A stretch of DNA of 64,000 bases from DATEMU01 sp964414585 (GTDB taxonomy: Bacteria > Planctomycetota > Phycisphaerae > UBA1845 > UTPLA1): assembly GCA_964414585.1 (NCBI GenBank), contig CAYPXR010000001.1:33141-97140 (forward strand). The letters are read 5' to 3'. Positions within the stretch are counted from its first letter, which is position 1. Every line of letters starts with the position of its first letter. Below, piece after piece: positions 52,227 to 60,594 of the stretch. The translations under genes and the position numbers were made by a program. The notes under the pieces were generated by a model. That model was not told the origin of the DNA. It saw nothing but the letters and a program-made list of their open reading frames with translations, and made no database searches.

Positions 52227-52297
52227 AATCCGTCCCTGCCACGCATCTCTGAACACACTCTACAGCGCGCCGACGATCGCCGCTATACTTCCGAGAC

Positions 52298-53953
52298 ATG
52301 ATTGTCGCGCTGGCTCAAACCAATCCCATCGTCGGCGACATCGCCGGCAACTGCGAAAAAATTCGATCCTTCGCCGCCCGGGCCGCCGCCGCCGATGCAC
52401 ACCTCGTAATTTTCCCGGAACTGGCCGTCTGCGGATATCCGCCGAAAGACCTCGTCCTCAAACCGCGATTTGTCGACGCAAACCTGGCCGCCGTCGACGA
52501 ACTCGCCGCGAAAACCCGCGACGGCCCCGCCCTGCTCGTCGGCCACGTCCGCCGCAACGACGCGCCCGTCGGCCGCAGCCTTCGCAATGCGCTGGCCTTG
52601 CTCAGCGGCGGGAAAGTCGCCGGTGTCTTTCACAAATCCCTTCTGCCGACTTATGACGTCTTCGATGAGCACCGCTACTTCGAGCCCGCCGAACGTGCCG
52701 AGAGGGCAATGCTCAACGTCGCCGGCCGGACCGTCCCCATGGGCGTCACCATCTGCGAAGACCTCTGGAACGACAAGCGAATCTTCGAACGCCCGCTCTA
52801 CCACCGCAACCCGATCGACGAACTCAAGTCCGACGGCGCGGAAATCATCGTGAATGCCTCCGCCTCGCCCTTCGTCGTTGACAAGCAGGCCTTCCGCGAA
52901 CGCCTCCTCGGTTCTCAGGCCTCCGCCACCAGTCTGCCCGTCGTCGTCGTCAACCAGGTCGGCGGCAACGACGAACTCATTTTCGACGGCGCAAGCTGTG
53001 CATTCGACGCATCCGGCAAGTTGATCGCCCGTGCCAAAGCATTCGATGAAGATTTGTTGATCGTCGACCTCGACCGTCCCGCCGACGCCCGCCGCGATCC
53101 TTATCCCGACAGCCTCGAATCCGTCTGGCAGGCCCTCATCCTCGGCACGCGCGACTACGTTCAAAAATGCGGTTTCAAGGAAGTCGTCGTCGGTCTCTCC
53201 GGCGGGATCGACTCCGCCTTGACCGCCGCCATCGCCGCCGAAGCGCTTTCGCCCGCCCGCGTCCACGGCATCGCCATGCCCTCGCGCTTCAGCAGCGACC
53301 ACAGCCTCAACGATGCCCAGGCCCTGGCGAAGAATCTCGGCATCGACTACCGCGTCGTCTCCATCGAGAACATGCACGCCGCGATCGAGAAAGACCTGAC
53401 CCCGCTCTTCGACGGTCGTCCGCCGGACACGACGGAAGAAAACGTCCAGGCCCGCATCCGCGGCAACATCCTGATGAGCCTCTCCAACAAATTCGGCTGG
53501 CTGCTGCTCACCACCGGCAACAAAAGCGAACTCGCCGTCGGCTACTGCACCCTCTACGGCGACATGTGTGGCGGCCTTGCGGTCATCAGCGACGTCCCCA
53601 AGACGATGGTGTATGACCTTGCCAGACTCTACAACCGCCGCGCCGGCCGCGCCGTCATCCCCGAGTCAAGCCTGACGAAACTCCCCTCCGCCGAGCTTCG
53701 CCCCGACCAGCACGACCAGCAATCGCTTCCACCCTACGACACCCTTGATGCGATCCTGCACCAATATGTCGAGCAGGAAAAAAGTGCTGACGAGATCATC
53801 GCCGCCGGTTTCGACGCGTCCATCGTCCGCGACGTCGTCCGCAAAGTGGACATCAACGAATACAAACGAAAGCAAGCCGCCACCGGCCTGAAAGTCACCA
53901 GCCGCGCCTTCGGCGTCGGCCGCCGCATGCCCATCGCGGCAAGGTTTGGCTGA
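52298..53953 (+). CDS. nadE: Glutamine-dependent NAD+ synthetase
   Basis: The last step of NAD+ synthesis, 551 residues. The N-terminal nitrilase-type glutaminase domain (about 1-260) has the catalytic triad Glu41 (IFPELAVCGYPP), a Lys in FHKSLLPTYDVFDE and a Cys in GVTICEDLW. The C-terminal synthase domain starts near residue 285 with the P-loop GLSGGIDSALTAAIA. It ends VTSRAFGVGRRMPIAARFG. It is divergent from the thioesterase gene. Confidence 0.96.
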   Translation: MIVALAQTNPIVGDIAGNCEKIRSFAARAAAADAHLVIFPELAVCGYPPKDLVLKPRFVDANLAAVDELAAKTRDGPALLVGHVRRNDAPVGRSLRNALALLSGGKVAGVFHKSLLPTYDVFDEHRYFEPAERAERAMLNVAGRTVPMGVTICEDLWNDKRIFERPLYHRNPIDELKSDGAEIIVNASASPFVVDKQAFRERLLGSQASATSLPVVVVNQVGGNDELIFDGASCAFDASGKLIARAKAFDEDLLIVDLDRPADARRDPYPDSLESVWQALILGTRDYVQKCGFKEVVVGLSGGIDSALTAAIAAEALSPARVHGIAMPSRFSSDHSLNDAQALAKNLGIDYRVVSIENMHAAIEKDLTPLFDGRPPDTTEENVQARIRGNILMSLSNKFGWLLLTTGNKSELAVGYCTLYGDMCGGLAVISDVPKTMVYDLARLYNRRAGRAVIPESSLTKLPSAELRPDQHDQQSLPPYDTLDAILHQYVEQEKSADEIIAAGFDASIVRDVVRKVDINEYKRKQAATGLKVTSRAFGVGRRMPIAARFG

Positions 53954-53982
53954 TCATTCGTTCGTTCTGGATTTCACAAAAA

Positions 53983-54018
53983 AAGCCCCGACGACTCTTC
54001 AACGAATCGCCGGGGCTT
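53983..54018 (-). terminator. Intrinsic terminator after tRNA-Glu
   Basis: On the minus strand, arms AAGCCCCG and CGGGGCTT enclose a 20-nt loop with an inner three-base pairing and are followed by seven T residues. This suits termination of the tRNA-Glu transcript. Confidence 0.85.
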
Positions 54019-54028
54019 CGTGCTTAAG

Positions 54029-54101
54029 CACCCCCACGGGGACTCGAACCCCGGTCTCCAGGATGAGAACCTGATATCCTAGGCCACTAGACGATGGGGG
54101 C
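54029..54101 (-). tRNA. tRNA-Glu (anticodon CTC)
   Basis: Acceptor GCCCCCA pairs with TGGGGGT (one wobble) with discriminator G. The anticodon arm encloses TTCTCAT with stem CAGG/CCTG, giving CTC for GAG. The T loop is TTCGAGT in GGGG/CCCC. No CCA is encoded, and a terminator follows at 53983-54018. Confidence 0.93.
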
Positions 54102-54230
54102 CGGACAGGCTCGACGCTGCGAGCCAGACTTAAGGAGGACGGGCTTATTAGAGCACCGCCTGCCGATGTTGGCAAGTCTCGACTTGCCGCCCGGGTGGAA
54201 GAACCTTGATTCGCCCGATATACTCGCAAC

Positions 54231-54458
54231 ATGCCGATCTTCGAGTTCCACTGCCCGGACTGCGACAAAGACTTTGAAGAACTCCTGCGCTCGTCGAAAG
54301 ACGCGGACGGCACGAAGTGCCCCGCCTGCGGCTCACGAAACGTCGGTCGAAAGCTGAGCACCTTTTCTGCTCGTTCGGCGGCAGGTTCCTCCTCGCCGCC
54401 GCTCCCCGTCGGCGGCTGCGGCAGGTGCGGCGATCCTGGCGGCCCCTGCGGAATGTAA
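54231..54458 (+). CDS. FmdB-family zinc ribbon protein
   Basis: A 75-residue small regulatory protein with CxxC pairs, MPIFEFHCPDCDKDFEELL and KCPACGSRNVGRKLSTF, which bind zinc. The C-terminal tail is Gly/Ser/Cys-rich (VGGCGRCGDPGGPCGM). FmdB-like proteins are common and of uncertain function. The next gene starts 20 bases downstream, probably in the same operon. Confidence 0.9.
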   Translation: MPIFEFHCPDCDKDFEELLRSSKDADGTKCPACGSRNVGRKLSTFSARSAAGSSSPPLPVGGCGRCGDPGGPCGM

Positions 54459-54478
54459 ACCTCGAGAGTCCCACGGCG

Positions 54479-54934
54479 ATGGCAAGATCAACGATGGATA
54501 CCGCGGCCGAATCAGCACCCTCGGCCCCCCTCGCCGCAATTCTCGCCTGGCTCATCCCCGGCCTGGGCCACTGGTTCCTCGGCGAACGCCATCGCGGTGT
54601 CATTTTCTTCATCGTCATCACCGTCACCTTCTGGGCCGGCATCGCTGTCGGCGGAGTCCGCACGACGATCACGCCCAAGGAGAACGGCGCCTGGATCGCC
54701 GCACAACTGTGCGTCGGGCCTCAAGCCGTTGCCGCCCTGTATTGGAGCAACCATCGCAACGAACTGGACAAGAACGAACTGAAAGCCGGGTATCCGGGCT
54801 CCAACATCTCCGTCGTCTATGCTGGTGTTGCCGGATTGCTGAATCTGCTGATCATCATCGACACCCTGGCCCGGGCCGAGTCCCGGCAAGCCGCCGCGCA
54901 GGCCCGACCGCCGCCGAGAAAAGGAGGCGGCTGA
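54479..54934 (+). CDS. DUF6677 membrane protein
   Basis: A 151-residue membrane protein with the pattern ILAWLIPGLGHWFLGERHRGVIFFIVITVTF (about residues 20-52), characteristic of a planctomycete family. Segments near the ends (LAWLIPGLG, VIFFIVITVTFWAGIAVGG, VYAGVAGLLNLLIIID) are hydrophobic, giving three to four transmembrane parts. Function unknown. The start is ATG 54479; a longer overlapping frame begins at 54317 but lies inside the FmdB gene. Confidence 0.8.
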   Translation: MARSTMDTAAESAPSAPLAAILAWLIPGLGHWFLGERHRGVIFFIVITVTFWAGIAVGGVRTTITPKENGAWIAAQLCVGPQAVAALYWSNHRNELDKNELKAGYPGSNISVVYAGVAGLLNLLIIIDTLARAESRQAAAQARPPPRKGGG

Positions 54935-54935
54935 C

Positions 54936-55169
54936 GTGATCGCGGACCTGCTCCAGTCTATTTTTGTGAAACCCATTCCGATCACCGGATTCGCCCGGCT
55001 TGGTATGTTGGTGCCGCTCACCCTGAGCATCAGCATCGTTTACAAGACGATTCGTTGCGATCGGATCCGACAAATCCCCGCCGCCAGCGTGACGCTTTGC
55101 CTGACCATCCTGGCCTGCATGGGCCTCATCGGTGTCTTTCTTCTCGTCATGTTCCAACTGTTGGCCTGA
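54936..55169 (+). CDS. Small membrane protein
   Basis: A 77-residue protein starting at GTG 54936, immediately after the DUF6677 gene. It has two hydrophobic segments (about residues 17-36 and 50-75) and a basic loop between them (YKTIRCDRIR). It is likely co-transcribed with its neighbours. No family is recognised. Confidence 0.6.
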   Translation: MIADLLQSIFVKPIPITGFARLGMLVPLTLSISIVYKTIRCDRIRQIPAASVTLCLTILACMGLIGVFLLVMFQLLA

Positions 55170-55180
55170 GTCGTGATCGA

Positions 55181-56356
55181 ATGACGTTCAAAAATCGAAT
55201 TGATTTTCGATCCCGGTTCGTGACGGGGATTCTCTTTTCGACATTCTGGGCGGGCGCTTTCGTTCAACAAGCCGAAGCGCAGGCCGCCCCGTCGCCCAGC
55301 GGTCCGCATTGGTCGTGCGAGCCCACGGCGCTGGATTTCGGTGAAGTCTGGGCCGGAACGATCGTGACGCGTCCCTTCGAGTTCAAAAACGTCGGAACCG
55401 AAACGCTGAAGATCCTCGAGGCACGGCCCCATTGCAGTTGCTCCGTCGCCGAGGATTACACCCGGGAAGTGGCTCCAGGCAAGACCGGCACCATTCCCTT
55501 CAAGCTCGACACGACCCGCAAGACCGGTGAAGTGGACGAGTCCATTACGATCAAGACCAATGATCCCACGAATCCGAACATGGTCCTCCGCCTGACCGGT
55601 CGCGCAAAAATCATCTGCGCGACGGAAGTCATTCAGGACGATTCCACCCGTTCCAACAGCTTCGATCTCGTCAAGATTCGCGGTGACGCGGGATTCTTTG
55701 GCCGGATCACGGAGAATCAGCGGTTGAATCGGGTCTTGCGACTGGTCAACGCCACCGGCGCGCCCCTCTCCCTGGACCTTGTGTCTGTCGTCCCGGAAAC
55801 CGCGCGATTCGTCGCCCGGCTCAACGAAACAAAACCAAAACAGGAATACGAGTTGTCCATCCGCGGAATGCCGCCCTTCACCGTCGGCGCCAACAACTGC
55901 TCGGTGATCCTCCGAACCAACATCCCCGAACAGCCGACCTATCAAGTCGACATCTACGCCTATGTCCCCCCGCGAATTGAAGTCATCCCCCTGCGGATCA
56001 TTATCGAAAAGGATACGCCGCCCTTGGCGAAACGGGTCATTCGCATCAACAACCACAGCGACGCGCCGCTGGAGATTAGCGGCATCGCCGCAACCGATCC
56101 TTCCTTTGAGTTGAGGGTGGTGACGCCCACGGGACAGGAAACGGGACCCAAAAGTCGGGGCGTTCAGGTGATTCTTCCGCCGGACTATCGACCGCCGGCT
56201 TACGGCGAGATCATCCGCATCAGCACGACGAACAAGGACATGCCGCAGATCGATATCCCGATCTTGCCCGACGCCGTGAAGACCCCGGCCCCGCGGCCTT
56301 CCGACAAACCACTAAGATTCTTCCCCGCCAACGTGGGCGCCTCGGCCCAAAAATAG
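55181..56356 (+). CDS. Exported DUF1573 protein
   Basis: A 391-residue protein with a signal peptide (about 1-33, ending AEAQA). A DUF1573 domain follows (about 40-140; FGEVWAGTIVTRPFEFKNVGTETLKILEARPHCSCS), typical of planctomycete exported proteins. The rest contains further beta-sandwich stretches such as RVIRINNHSDAPLEISGI. DUF1573 relates to ASH/HYDIN-like domains; function unknown. The start at 55181 has no clear ribosome-binding site and follows the small membrane protein gene by 11 bases. Confidence 0.82.
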   Translation: MTFKNRIDFRSRFVTGILFSTFWAGAFVQQAEAQAAPSPSGPHWSCEPTALDFGEVWAGTIVTRPFEFKNVGTETLKILEARPHCSCSVAEDYTREVAPGKTGTIPFKLDTTRKTGEVDESITIKTNDPTNPNMVLRLTGRAKIICATEVIQDDSTRSNSFDLVKIRGDAGFFGRITENQRLNRVLRLVNATGAPLSLDLVSVVPETARFVARLNETKPKQEYELSIRGMPPFTVGANNCSVILRTNIPEQPTYQVDIYAYVPPRIEVIPLRIIIEKDTPPLAKRVIRINNHSDAPLEISGIAATDPSFELRVVTPTGQETGPKSRGVQVILPPDYRPPAYGEIIRISTTNKDMPQIDIPILPDAVKTPAPRPSDKPLRFFPANVGASAQK

Positions 56357-56379
56357 TCTGGGTTTTTCTGTGAGTGGCG

Positions 56380-58059
56380 CTATTCGCGGCGGGCCCGAAT
56401 GATAAAAACGTCCGTGAGGGGTCGATCCCCGTTTCCAACCGGCGTCGTCGCGATCGTATCGACCACGTCCATGCCCTCGACAACGTTCGCGAAGACCGTA
56501 AACCCGCCGTTCTGACTGTCCAGACTTCCCGAATTGTCCACGAGGTTGACGAAAAACTGGTTCGTCGCCGAATTGGGATCGCCGCCGATCTTGGCCATCG
56601 CCACCGTGCCCCGAACGTTGCTTCGCGTCGGGCTGAATTCGTTCTGAATCGGCGGGCGAGCGCCCGGTTTCTCCGTCCCGTCGGGCAGAAGTCCGCCGCC
56701 CTGAATCACGAAGCCCGCGACGACGCGATGAAAAATCGTCCCGTCATAAAACTCGTCGGTCACATATTGAAGGAAATTCGCCGTCGTGATGGGCGCATCA
56801 TCGACCAAATCGAAAACGATGTCGCCGGCGCTCGTCGTCAGCCGTACGCGGTCCGGCGTGACCACGCGAAAGCCCGCCGTCAGCGTTGCGGTCGTTGTAT
56901 CCGGATTCGTGACGACGACGTTGTAATCTCCCAGAAGCGCTCCATGCAAATCGAAGTCCGCACGCAAGTTCGACGCGGAAATGAACTGGATGGCCACGCC
57001 GTCAATCGTTGTGCCGCCTTGCCGGAGTTGGACCGTCGCCCCGTTCTGAAAATTCTCGCCGTCGATCGCGACGCTGGCAACGACGGTATCCACCTCGCCG
57101 AACGACGGAGTCGCCGAGCGGACAAACACGGCCGTGCCCACGACGTCGACCACTTGGGATCGGGTGGCGATCTCGCCGAAATCGTCCGTCACCGTCAGCA
57201 CCACGGTGTAGTCGTCCGGGACGCTGTAAAGGTGCGAAACGACCGAGCCCGTCACCGGGCTGCTCCCGTCTCCGAAGTTCCAGCTGAAATTCGTCAGCGT
57301 TCCGTCCGCATCGCTGCTGCCGCGCCCGTCGAAATTCACCCGCAGCGCATTCCCCGAATCGATCGAAAACGTGAACTGCGCCGTCGGCTTCGAATTCATC
57401 AGAAGCGTGCGCGTCGTCGTCGATTGCGCGCCCCGGTCATCGGTCACCGTCAACCGAATGACGTAGCGCCCGCTCGTCGCGTACGTGTGTTCGACGCTGG
57501 AGCCGGTTCCCGAGGTGCCGTCTCCGAAATCCCAATCAAAGGATGAAATCGTGCCGTCCGGGTCCCGGCTCCCGGTCGCGTTGAATCGTCGGGCCAGTGT
57601 TACCACCTGACCGAGATCGTCGCGAACTTCCTGAAGCACAAAATCCACGATCGGCGGCGTATTCGTCCCCAGGACGCCGACCGGCAACGTCCCCATCCCG
57701 ATGCGCTCCGGACCGCGGCCGCTGGCCAGATTCTGCGGTCCAAAAAGATGTACGGTGACTTGAAACGTCCCGTTCTTCACGAACGTATGCGCGATCGTCT
57801 GGCCCTGCGCAACCGGAAGGTTTGATTGTTTCGACCCGTCCCCGAAATCCCAGTTGATCGTCTGCGTCTCCGGGTAATCCCCGAGTTCGACTTTGAAACT
57901 CCGTTGACGCGTGTTTTCCGCCGGACCGAATGGCACGATGATCGGCGGCGGGCGAAACGATGATCCCAGCCCGTTCGCGATCGAACAACTATCCGCGGCC
58001 ATGCCCATGGTGACGGACAGACCGCCCAATATCAAAACGACGGCGTAACGCTTCATCAT
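56380..58059 (-). CDS. Exported PKD-IPT-cyclophilin fusion (peptidylprolyl isomerase)
   Basis: A 559-residue exported protein. After a signal peptide (about 1-22) come three PKD domains (about 50-108, 136-222, 225-308, each with an NWDFGDGS-like motif), then an IPT/TIG domain (about 313-400), and a cyclophilin-type PPIase at the C-terminus (about 404-559). The PPIase keeps the catalytic Arg in FHRVVAGF (about 445) and the GGG and NQFFVNL segments. Cyclophilins speed proline isomerisation. Their fusion to PKD repeats suggests an extracytoplasmic anchored folding or assembly factor. ATG 58059 has GAGGGG upstream. Confidence 0.88.
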   Translation of the reverse strand: MMKRYAVVLILGGLSVTMGMAADSCSIANGLGSSFRPPPIIVPFGPAENTRQRSFKVELGDYPETQTINWDFGDGSKQSNLPVAQGQTIAHTFVKNGTFQVTVHLFGPQNLASGRGPERIGMGTLPVGVLGTNTPPIVDFVLQEVRDDLGQVVTLARRFNATGSRDPDGTISSFDWDFGDGTSGTGSSVEHTYATSGRYVIRLTVTDDRGAQSTTTRTLLMNSKPTAQFTFSIDSGNALRVNFDGRGSSDADGTLTNFSWNFGDGSSPVTGSVVSHLYSVPDDYTVVLTVTDDFGEIATRSQVVDVVGTAVFVRSATPSFGEVDTVVASVAIDGENFQNGATVQLRQGGTTIDGVAIQFISASNLRADFDLHGALLGDYNVVVTNPDTTTATLTAGFRVVTPDRVRLTTSAGDIVFDLVDDAPITTANFLQYVTDEFYDGTIFHRVVAGFVIQGGGLLPDGTEKPGARPPIQNEFSPTRSNVRGTVAMAKIGGDPNSATNQFFVNLVDNSGSLDSQNGGFTVFANVVEGMDVVDTIATTPVGNGDRPLTDVFIIRARRE

Positions 58060-58304
58060 CAAGGCCCCTCGCGCAGCGGTCCCCCTGTGGATGCCCGAAT
58101 TTCCGCACATCCCCCCGCTAGAAGATGGCAGTCCTACCCCACATTCTAGGCATCCACCGAGTGCCCGGTCACGGTCTGAATAACTGCAACACGACCGAAA
58201 ACACTTCGGACAAACGAACAAGTCCGCCTCGATTTTGCAAAGCTGCGTGTGAGCCTCTGATCAGGGGTCCGGCGCTTGGGCCGACCCATCGTTGGGTAGT
58301 TTTT

Positions 58305-58381
58305 CCCAATTGCCCCTGCGTTGGACGGTAATTCTCACCCAATTTTGCATAGGGGTACCCAATCACAGGGCTGCAATTGGG
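58305..58381. promoter_or_regulatory. Cluster of CCCAAT motifs, possible enhancer sites
   Basis: CCCAAT(T) occurs at 58305-58310, 58338-58344 and 58358-58363, and inverted (AATTGGG) at 58375-58381. They lie 118-194 bases upstream of the start expected from the sigma54 promoter at 58472. This is the distance at which bacterial enhancer-binding proteins bind. They are a candidate only. Confidence 0.45.
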
Positions 58382-58471
58382 GGCGGCTTTCCTCGATTGA
58401 GCCGCCTAAAAGCCTATCTGAACGAGCTTTAGCAATGGAAGGAAAAACGGATGACTTGATTCGCGCCCGGT

Positions 58472-58489
58472 TTGGCATACCCGTTGCTT
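58472..58489 (+). promoter_or_regulatory. Sigma54 (-24/-12) promoter in gene-free region
   Basis: TTGGCATA-CCCG-TTGCTT has GG at 58474-58475 and GC at 58486-58487 with exactly ten bases between. It matches the -24/-12 consensus except for T in place of C in GGCAC. A start near 58499 is predicted. No coding gene follows; a terminator lies about 140-180 bases further on. Confidence 0.7.
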
Positions 58490-58498
58490 AACTAATAG

Positions 58499-58677
58499 TC
58501 CGCGGCACGTGTCCTTCGCATCAGATCGCCACGACCGCGAGCAAGGAGAAACGACGAAACTCACACCGCTGCGGCAGAAAGAAACGAGCCGCCGGTTTTC
58601 AAACGTGCCAGGCCCAGAAATGGGTCGGTTGTGTAAGGGGTGGGTCCGAGTGCGAGGCGGGCCCACCCCGTTTTTTT
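58499..58677 (+). ncRNA. Predicted sigma54-dependent small RNA
   Basis: A region of about 179 nt lies between a sigma54 promoter and an intrinsic terminator and is free of coding potential. Predicted hairpins are 58501-58505/58535-58539 (CGCGG/CCGCG), 58571-58575/58588-58592 with an A-rich loop, 58611-58616/58621-58626 with a GAAA tetraloop, and the terminator stem 58637-58647/58659-58669. An unpaired stretch contains AAGGAG (58542-58547), but no start codon follows at usable distance. No known RNA family is recognised. A competing idea is an untranslated leader, but no gene follows on that strand. Confidence 0.5.
58637..58677 (+). terminator. Strong intrinsic terminator
   Basis: An 11-bp stem (58637-58647 with 58659-58669, one G-T) with an 11-nt loop is followed by a run of seven T. 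No plus-strand gene ends here, which marks an unannotated transcript. Confidence 0.85.
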
Positions 58678-58682
58678 GCGCG

Positions 58683-58940
58683 CTAAGTTAATCGCGCCCG
58701 AAAAATCTTCGCCTTCACCCCATCCGCTCGCACCAGTACACGGATCGACCGCCCGCACGACGGGCACCGCCCAAGATATTGCCGCTCATCCGCCCGCCGA
58801 TAGACCCGCGAATAAACCCCGCAGCACTCAAAGTGAATCCCGATCCAGGGCCGGCCCGAATCGGATCCGGCGGGCCCTCCCGACTCCTCCGCATCGGAAG
58901 TCGAGACGATATCCAGTCGATAATCCGACGATTCCGCCAT
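58683..58940 (-). CDS. Small zinc-ribbon protein
   Basis: An 85-residue protein. Residues 30-75 carry a pair of Cys motifs, HFECCGVYSRVYRRADERQY and GRCPSCGRSIRVLV, as in a family of small planctomycete proteins of unknown role. ATG 58940 is preferred; a longer frame to 59072 has a low-complexity K/S/Q-rich start. It lies just downstream of the sRNA terminator and converges on it. Confidence 0.6.
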   Translation of the reverse strand: MAESSDYRLDIVSTSDAEESGGPAGSDSGRPWIGIHFECCGVYSRVYRRADERQYLGRCPSCGRSIRVLVRADGVKAKIFRARLT

Positions 58941-59050
58941 ACCCGCCCTATCGGCCGTAAAGCCGGTTCTTATTTTGACTTTTTGGTTTTTTGACGTTTC
59001 TGTTTCGGCGTTTTGACTTTTCGGCGATTTGGCGTTTCCATCAAGCATCG

Positions 59051-59716
59051 ATGGCAACAACCCGCAAAACACATTTCGCCGGCTCCATCCTCGCCGGGGA
59101 CCTCCTCAACCTCGCCGGCGCGATCGACGTCTGCCAAAAAGCCGGCGCCGATCTCCTCCAACTCGACATCTGCGACGGTCACTTCGTCCCGACCATCAGC
59201 TTTGGCGAGGAAGTCGTCCGCCGCACTTGCCAAGTCGCCAGGCTCCCCGTCGAAGTCCACCTGATGGTCGCCCGCCCCGAAGACTGGCTCACGCGAATGG
59301 CCAACCTCGGCCAGTTCCGCATGATCTTCCACATCGAAGCCAGCCACCGCGCGATGGGCGTCGTGCAGGCGATCGCCAAGGCCGGCTGGGAACCCGGCAT
59401 CGCCCTGAACCCCGAGACGCCGCCCGCCGCCATCGAGCCCGTCCTGCCCTACGTCAAAAACGTCTGCACAATGGGCATCGCCCCCGGCTTCGCCGGTCAG
59501 GCCATGCTCGACACCACCTTCGCCCGCATCACCGAGATTCGCAAACTGATCGAAAAAACAAATTCCCCCGCAACGATCACCGTCGATGGCGGCGTGAAGA
59601 AAGACAACGCCCGCCGCCTCGTCGACGCCGGCGCCGACATCCTCGTCGTCTCCTCCGGCATCTTCCAAAGCCCCAACCCCGTCGAAAGCCTAAACGACAT
59701 CCGCCAAACCTTGTAA
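59051..59716 (+). CDS. rpe: Ribulose-phosphate 3-epimerase
   Basis: A TIM-barrel enzyme of 221 residues interconverting ribulose 5-phosphate and xylulose 5-phosphate in the pentose phosphate pathway. Motifs are LDICDGHFVPTISFG (metal and catalytic residues), EVHLMVARPEDW, MGIAPGFAGQAML and ITVDGGVKKDNA. ATG 59051 gives the usual length; an in-frame frame to 58991 adds 20 residues unlike the family. Confidence 0.95.
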   Translation: MATTRKTHFAGSILAGDLLNLAGAIDVCQKAGADLLQLDICDGHFVPTISFGEEVVRRTCQVARLPVEVHLMVARPEDWLTRMANLGQFRMIFHIEASHRAMGVVQAIAKAGWEPGIALNPETPPAAIEPVLPYVKNVCTMGIAPGFAGQAMLDTTFARITEIRKLIEKTNSPATITVDGGVKKDNARRLVDAGADILVVSSGIFQSPNPVESLNDIRQTL

Positions 59717-59961
59717 GGCCAGCAATCTCGATGGAAAGCCCCCGCCCCCGGCTGTATTCTCCGGCTCTATCCGCCGACACCCGTTCTTGACCTTTCCCCG
59801 CACACCCGGTAAAACCCGCCCTTCGGAAACGTGAGTTCAATGCTAAGGGCCATTTTGATTATCTAGATCAAGAACCTCCCACGAACCGGTCGGACCGCCT
59901 GCGGTGTCGGACCGCGGGGCCGCGACGCGGGAGTAAGGGCTGATTGTCAGGAGCACATCGC

Positions 59962-60384
59962 TTGAAAAATATCTATGTCGGAAATCTCTCGTTCTCGACG
60001 ACCGAAGACGGCCTCCGCGAGGCCTTCGCCGCGCACGGCGCCGTCTCGAAGGCGTCCATCGTCCGCGACCGCCAGACCGGCGACTCGCGTGGCTTCGCCT
60101 TCGTCGAAATGGACAACGACGCCGAAGCCCTCGCCGCCATCGAAGCCATGAATGGCGCGCAGCTCGACGGCCGAAACCTCAAAGTCAACGAAGCCCAACC
60201 CAAAGAAGCGCGACCCGGCGGCGGTGGCAGAGGCGGCTACGGTGGCGGTGGTGGCGGACGCGGCGGATACGGCGGCGGCGGTGGCGGCGGCGGTGGCGGC
60301 GGCCGAGGCGGCTACGGCGGAGGACGCGGTGGTGATCGTGGCGGCGATCGAGGCGGTCGAGACCGCGATCGCGGCGGCTGGTAA
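59962..60384 (+). CDS. RRM RNA-binding protein with Gly-rich RGG tail
   Basis: A 140-residue protein with one RRM domain (about residues 1-78): RNP2 KNIYVGNLSF and RNP1 RGFAFVEM. It is followed by a low-complexity tail of Gly, Arg and Tyr (about 86-140) with GGGRGGYGGG-type repeats and an end rich in RGGDRGG. This fits cold-shock-induced RNA-binding proteins. The start TTG 59962 is preferred because AGGAG lies nine bases upstream; TTG 59944 would put this site inside the gene. The 5' leader is over 200 nt. Confidence 0.92.
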   Translation: MKNIYVGNLSFSTTEDGLREAFAAHGAVSKASIVRDRQTGDSRGFAFVEMDNDAEALAAIEAMNGAQLDGRNLKVNEAQPKEARPGGGGRGGYGGGGGGRGGYGGGGGGGGGGGRGGYGGGRGGDRGGDRGGRDRDRGGW

Positions 60385-60594
60385 TTCAACGCACGCTACG
60401 TTTAACCCCGAGCCGGGCGGCGCAAGTCGAAGACCCGCCGCGGCGGACCTCCCAGTCAAACGCGCACCGGCGCCAAATTTCGCGCGAACTTTTCTCCTAG
60501 CATCTTATCCCCACTCCCCTTATGATCTCCCCTCGTTCGGAGCCACGGCCCCCTGCGCGGTCGGGCCGGCATTATTGTCCTCCCGGAGTAGCGA

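Noticed and set aside
58542..58566. Shine-Dalgarno-like AAGGAG in the small RNA as evidence of a coding gene
   Set aside because: No ATG, GTG or TTG follows at a usable distance; the frame downstream has no support.
58509..58691. 60-codon frame inside the predicted small RNA
   Set aside because: It lacks a ribosome-binding site, its sequence is low in complexity near the hairpins, and it runs through the terminator.
60216..60384. Tandem GGC/GGT repeats as a CRISPR or microsatellite array
   Set aside because: They are the Gly-rich coding tail of the RRM protein, with no regular repeat-spacer pattern.
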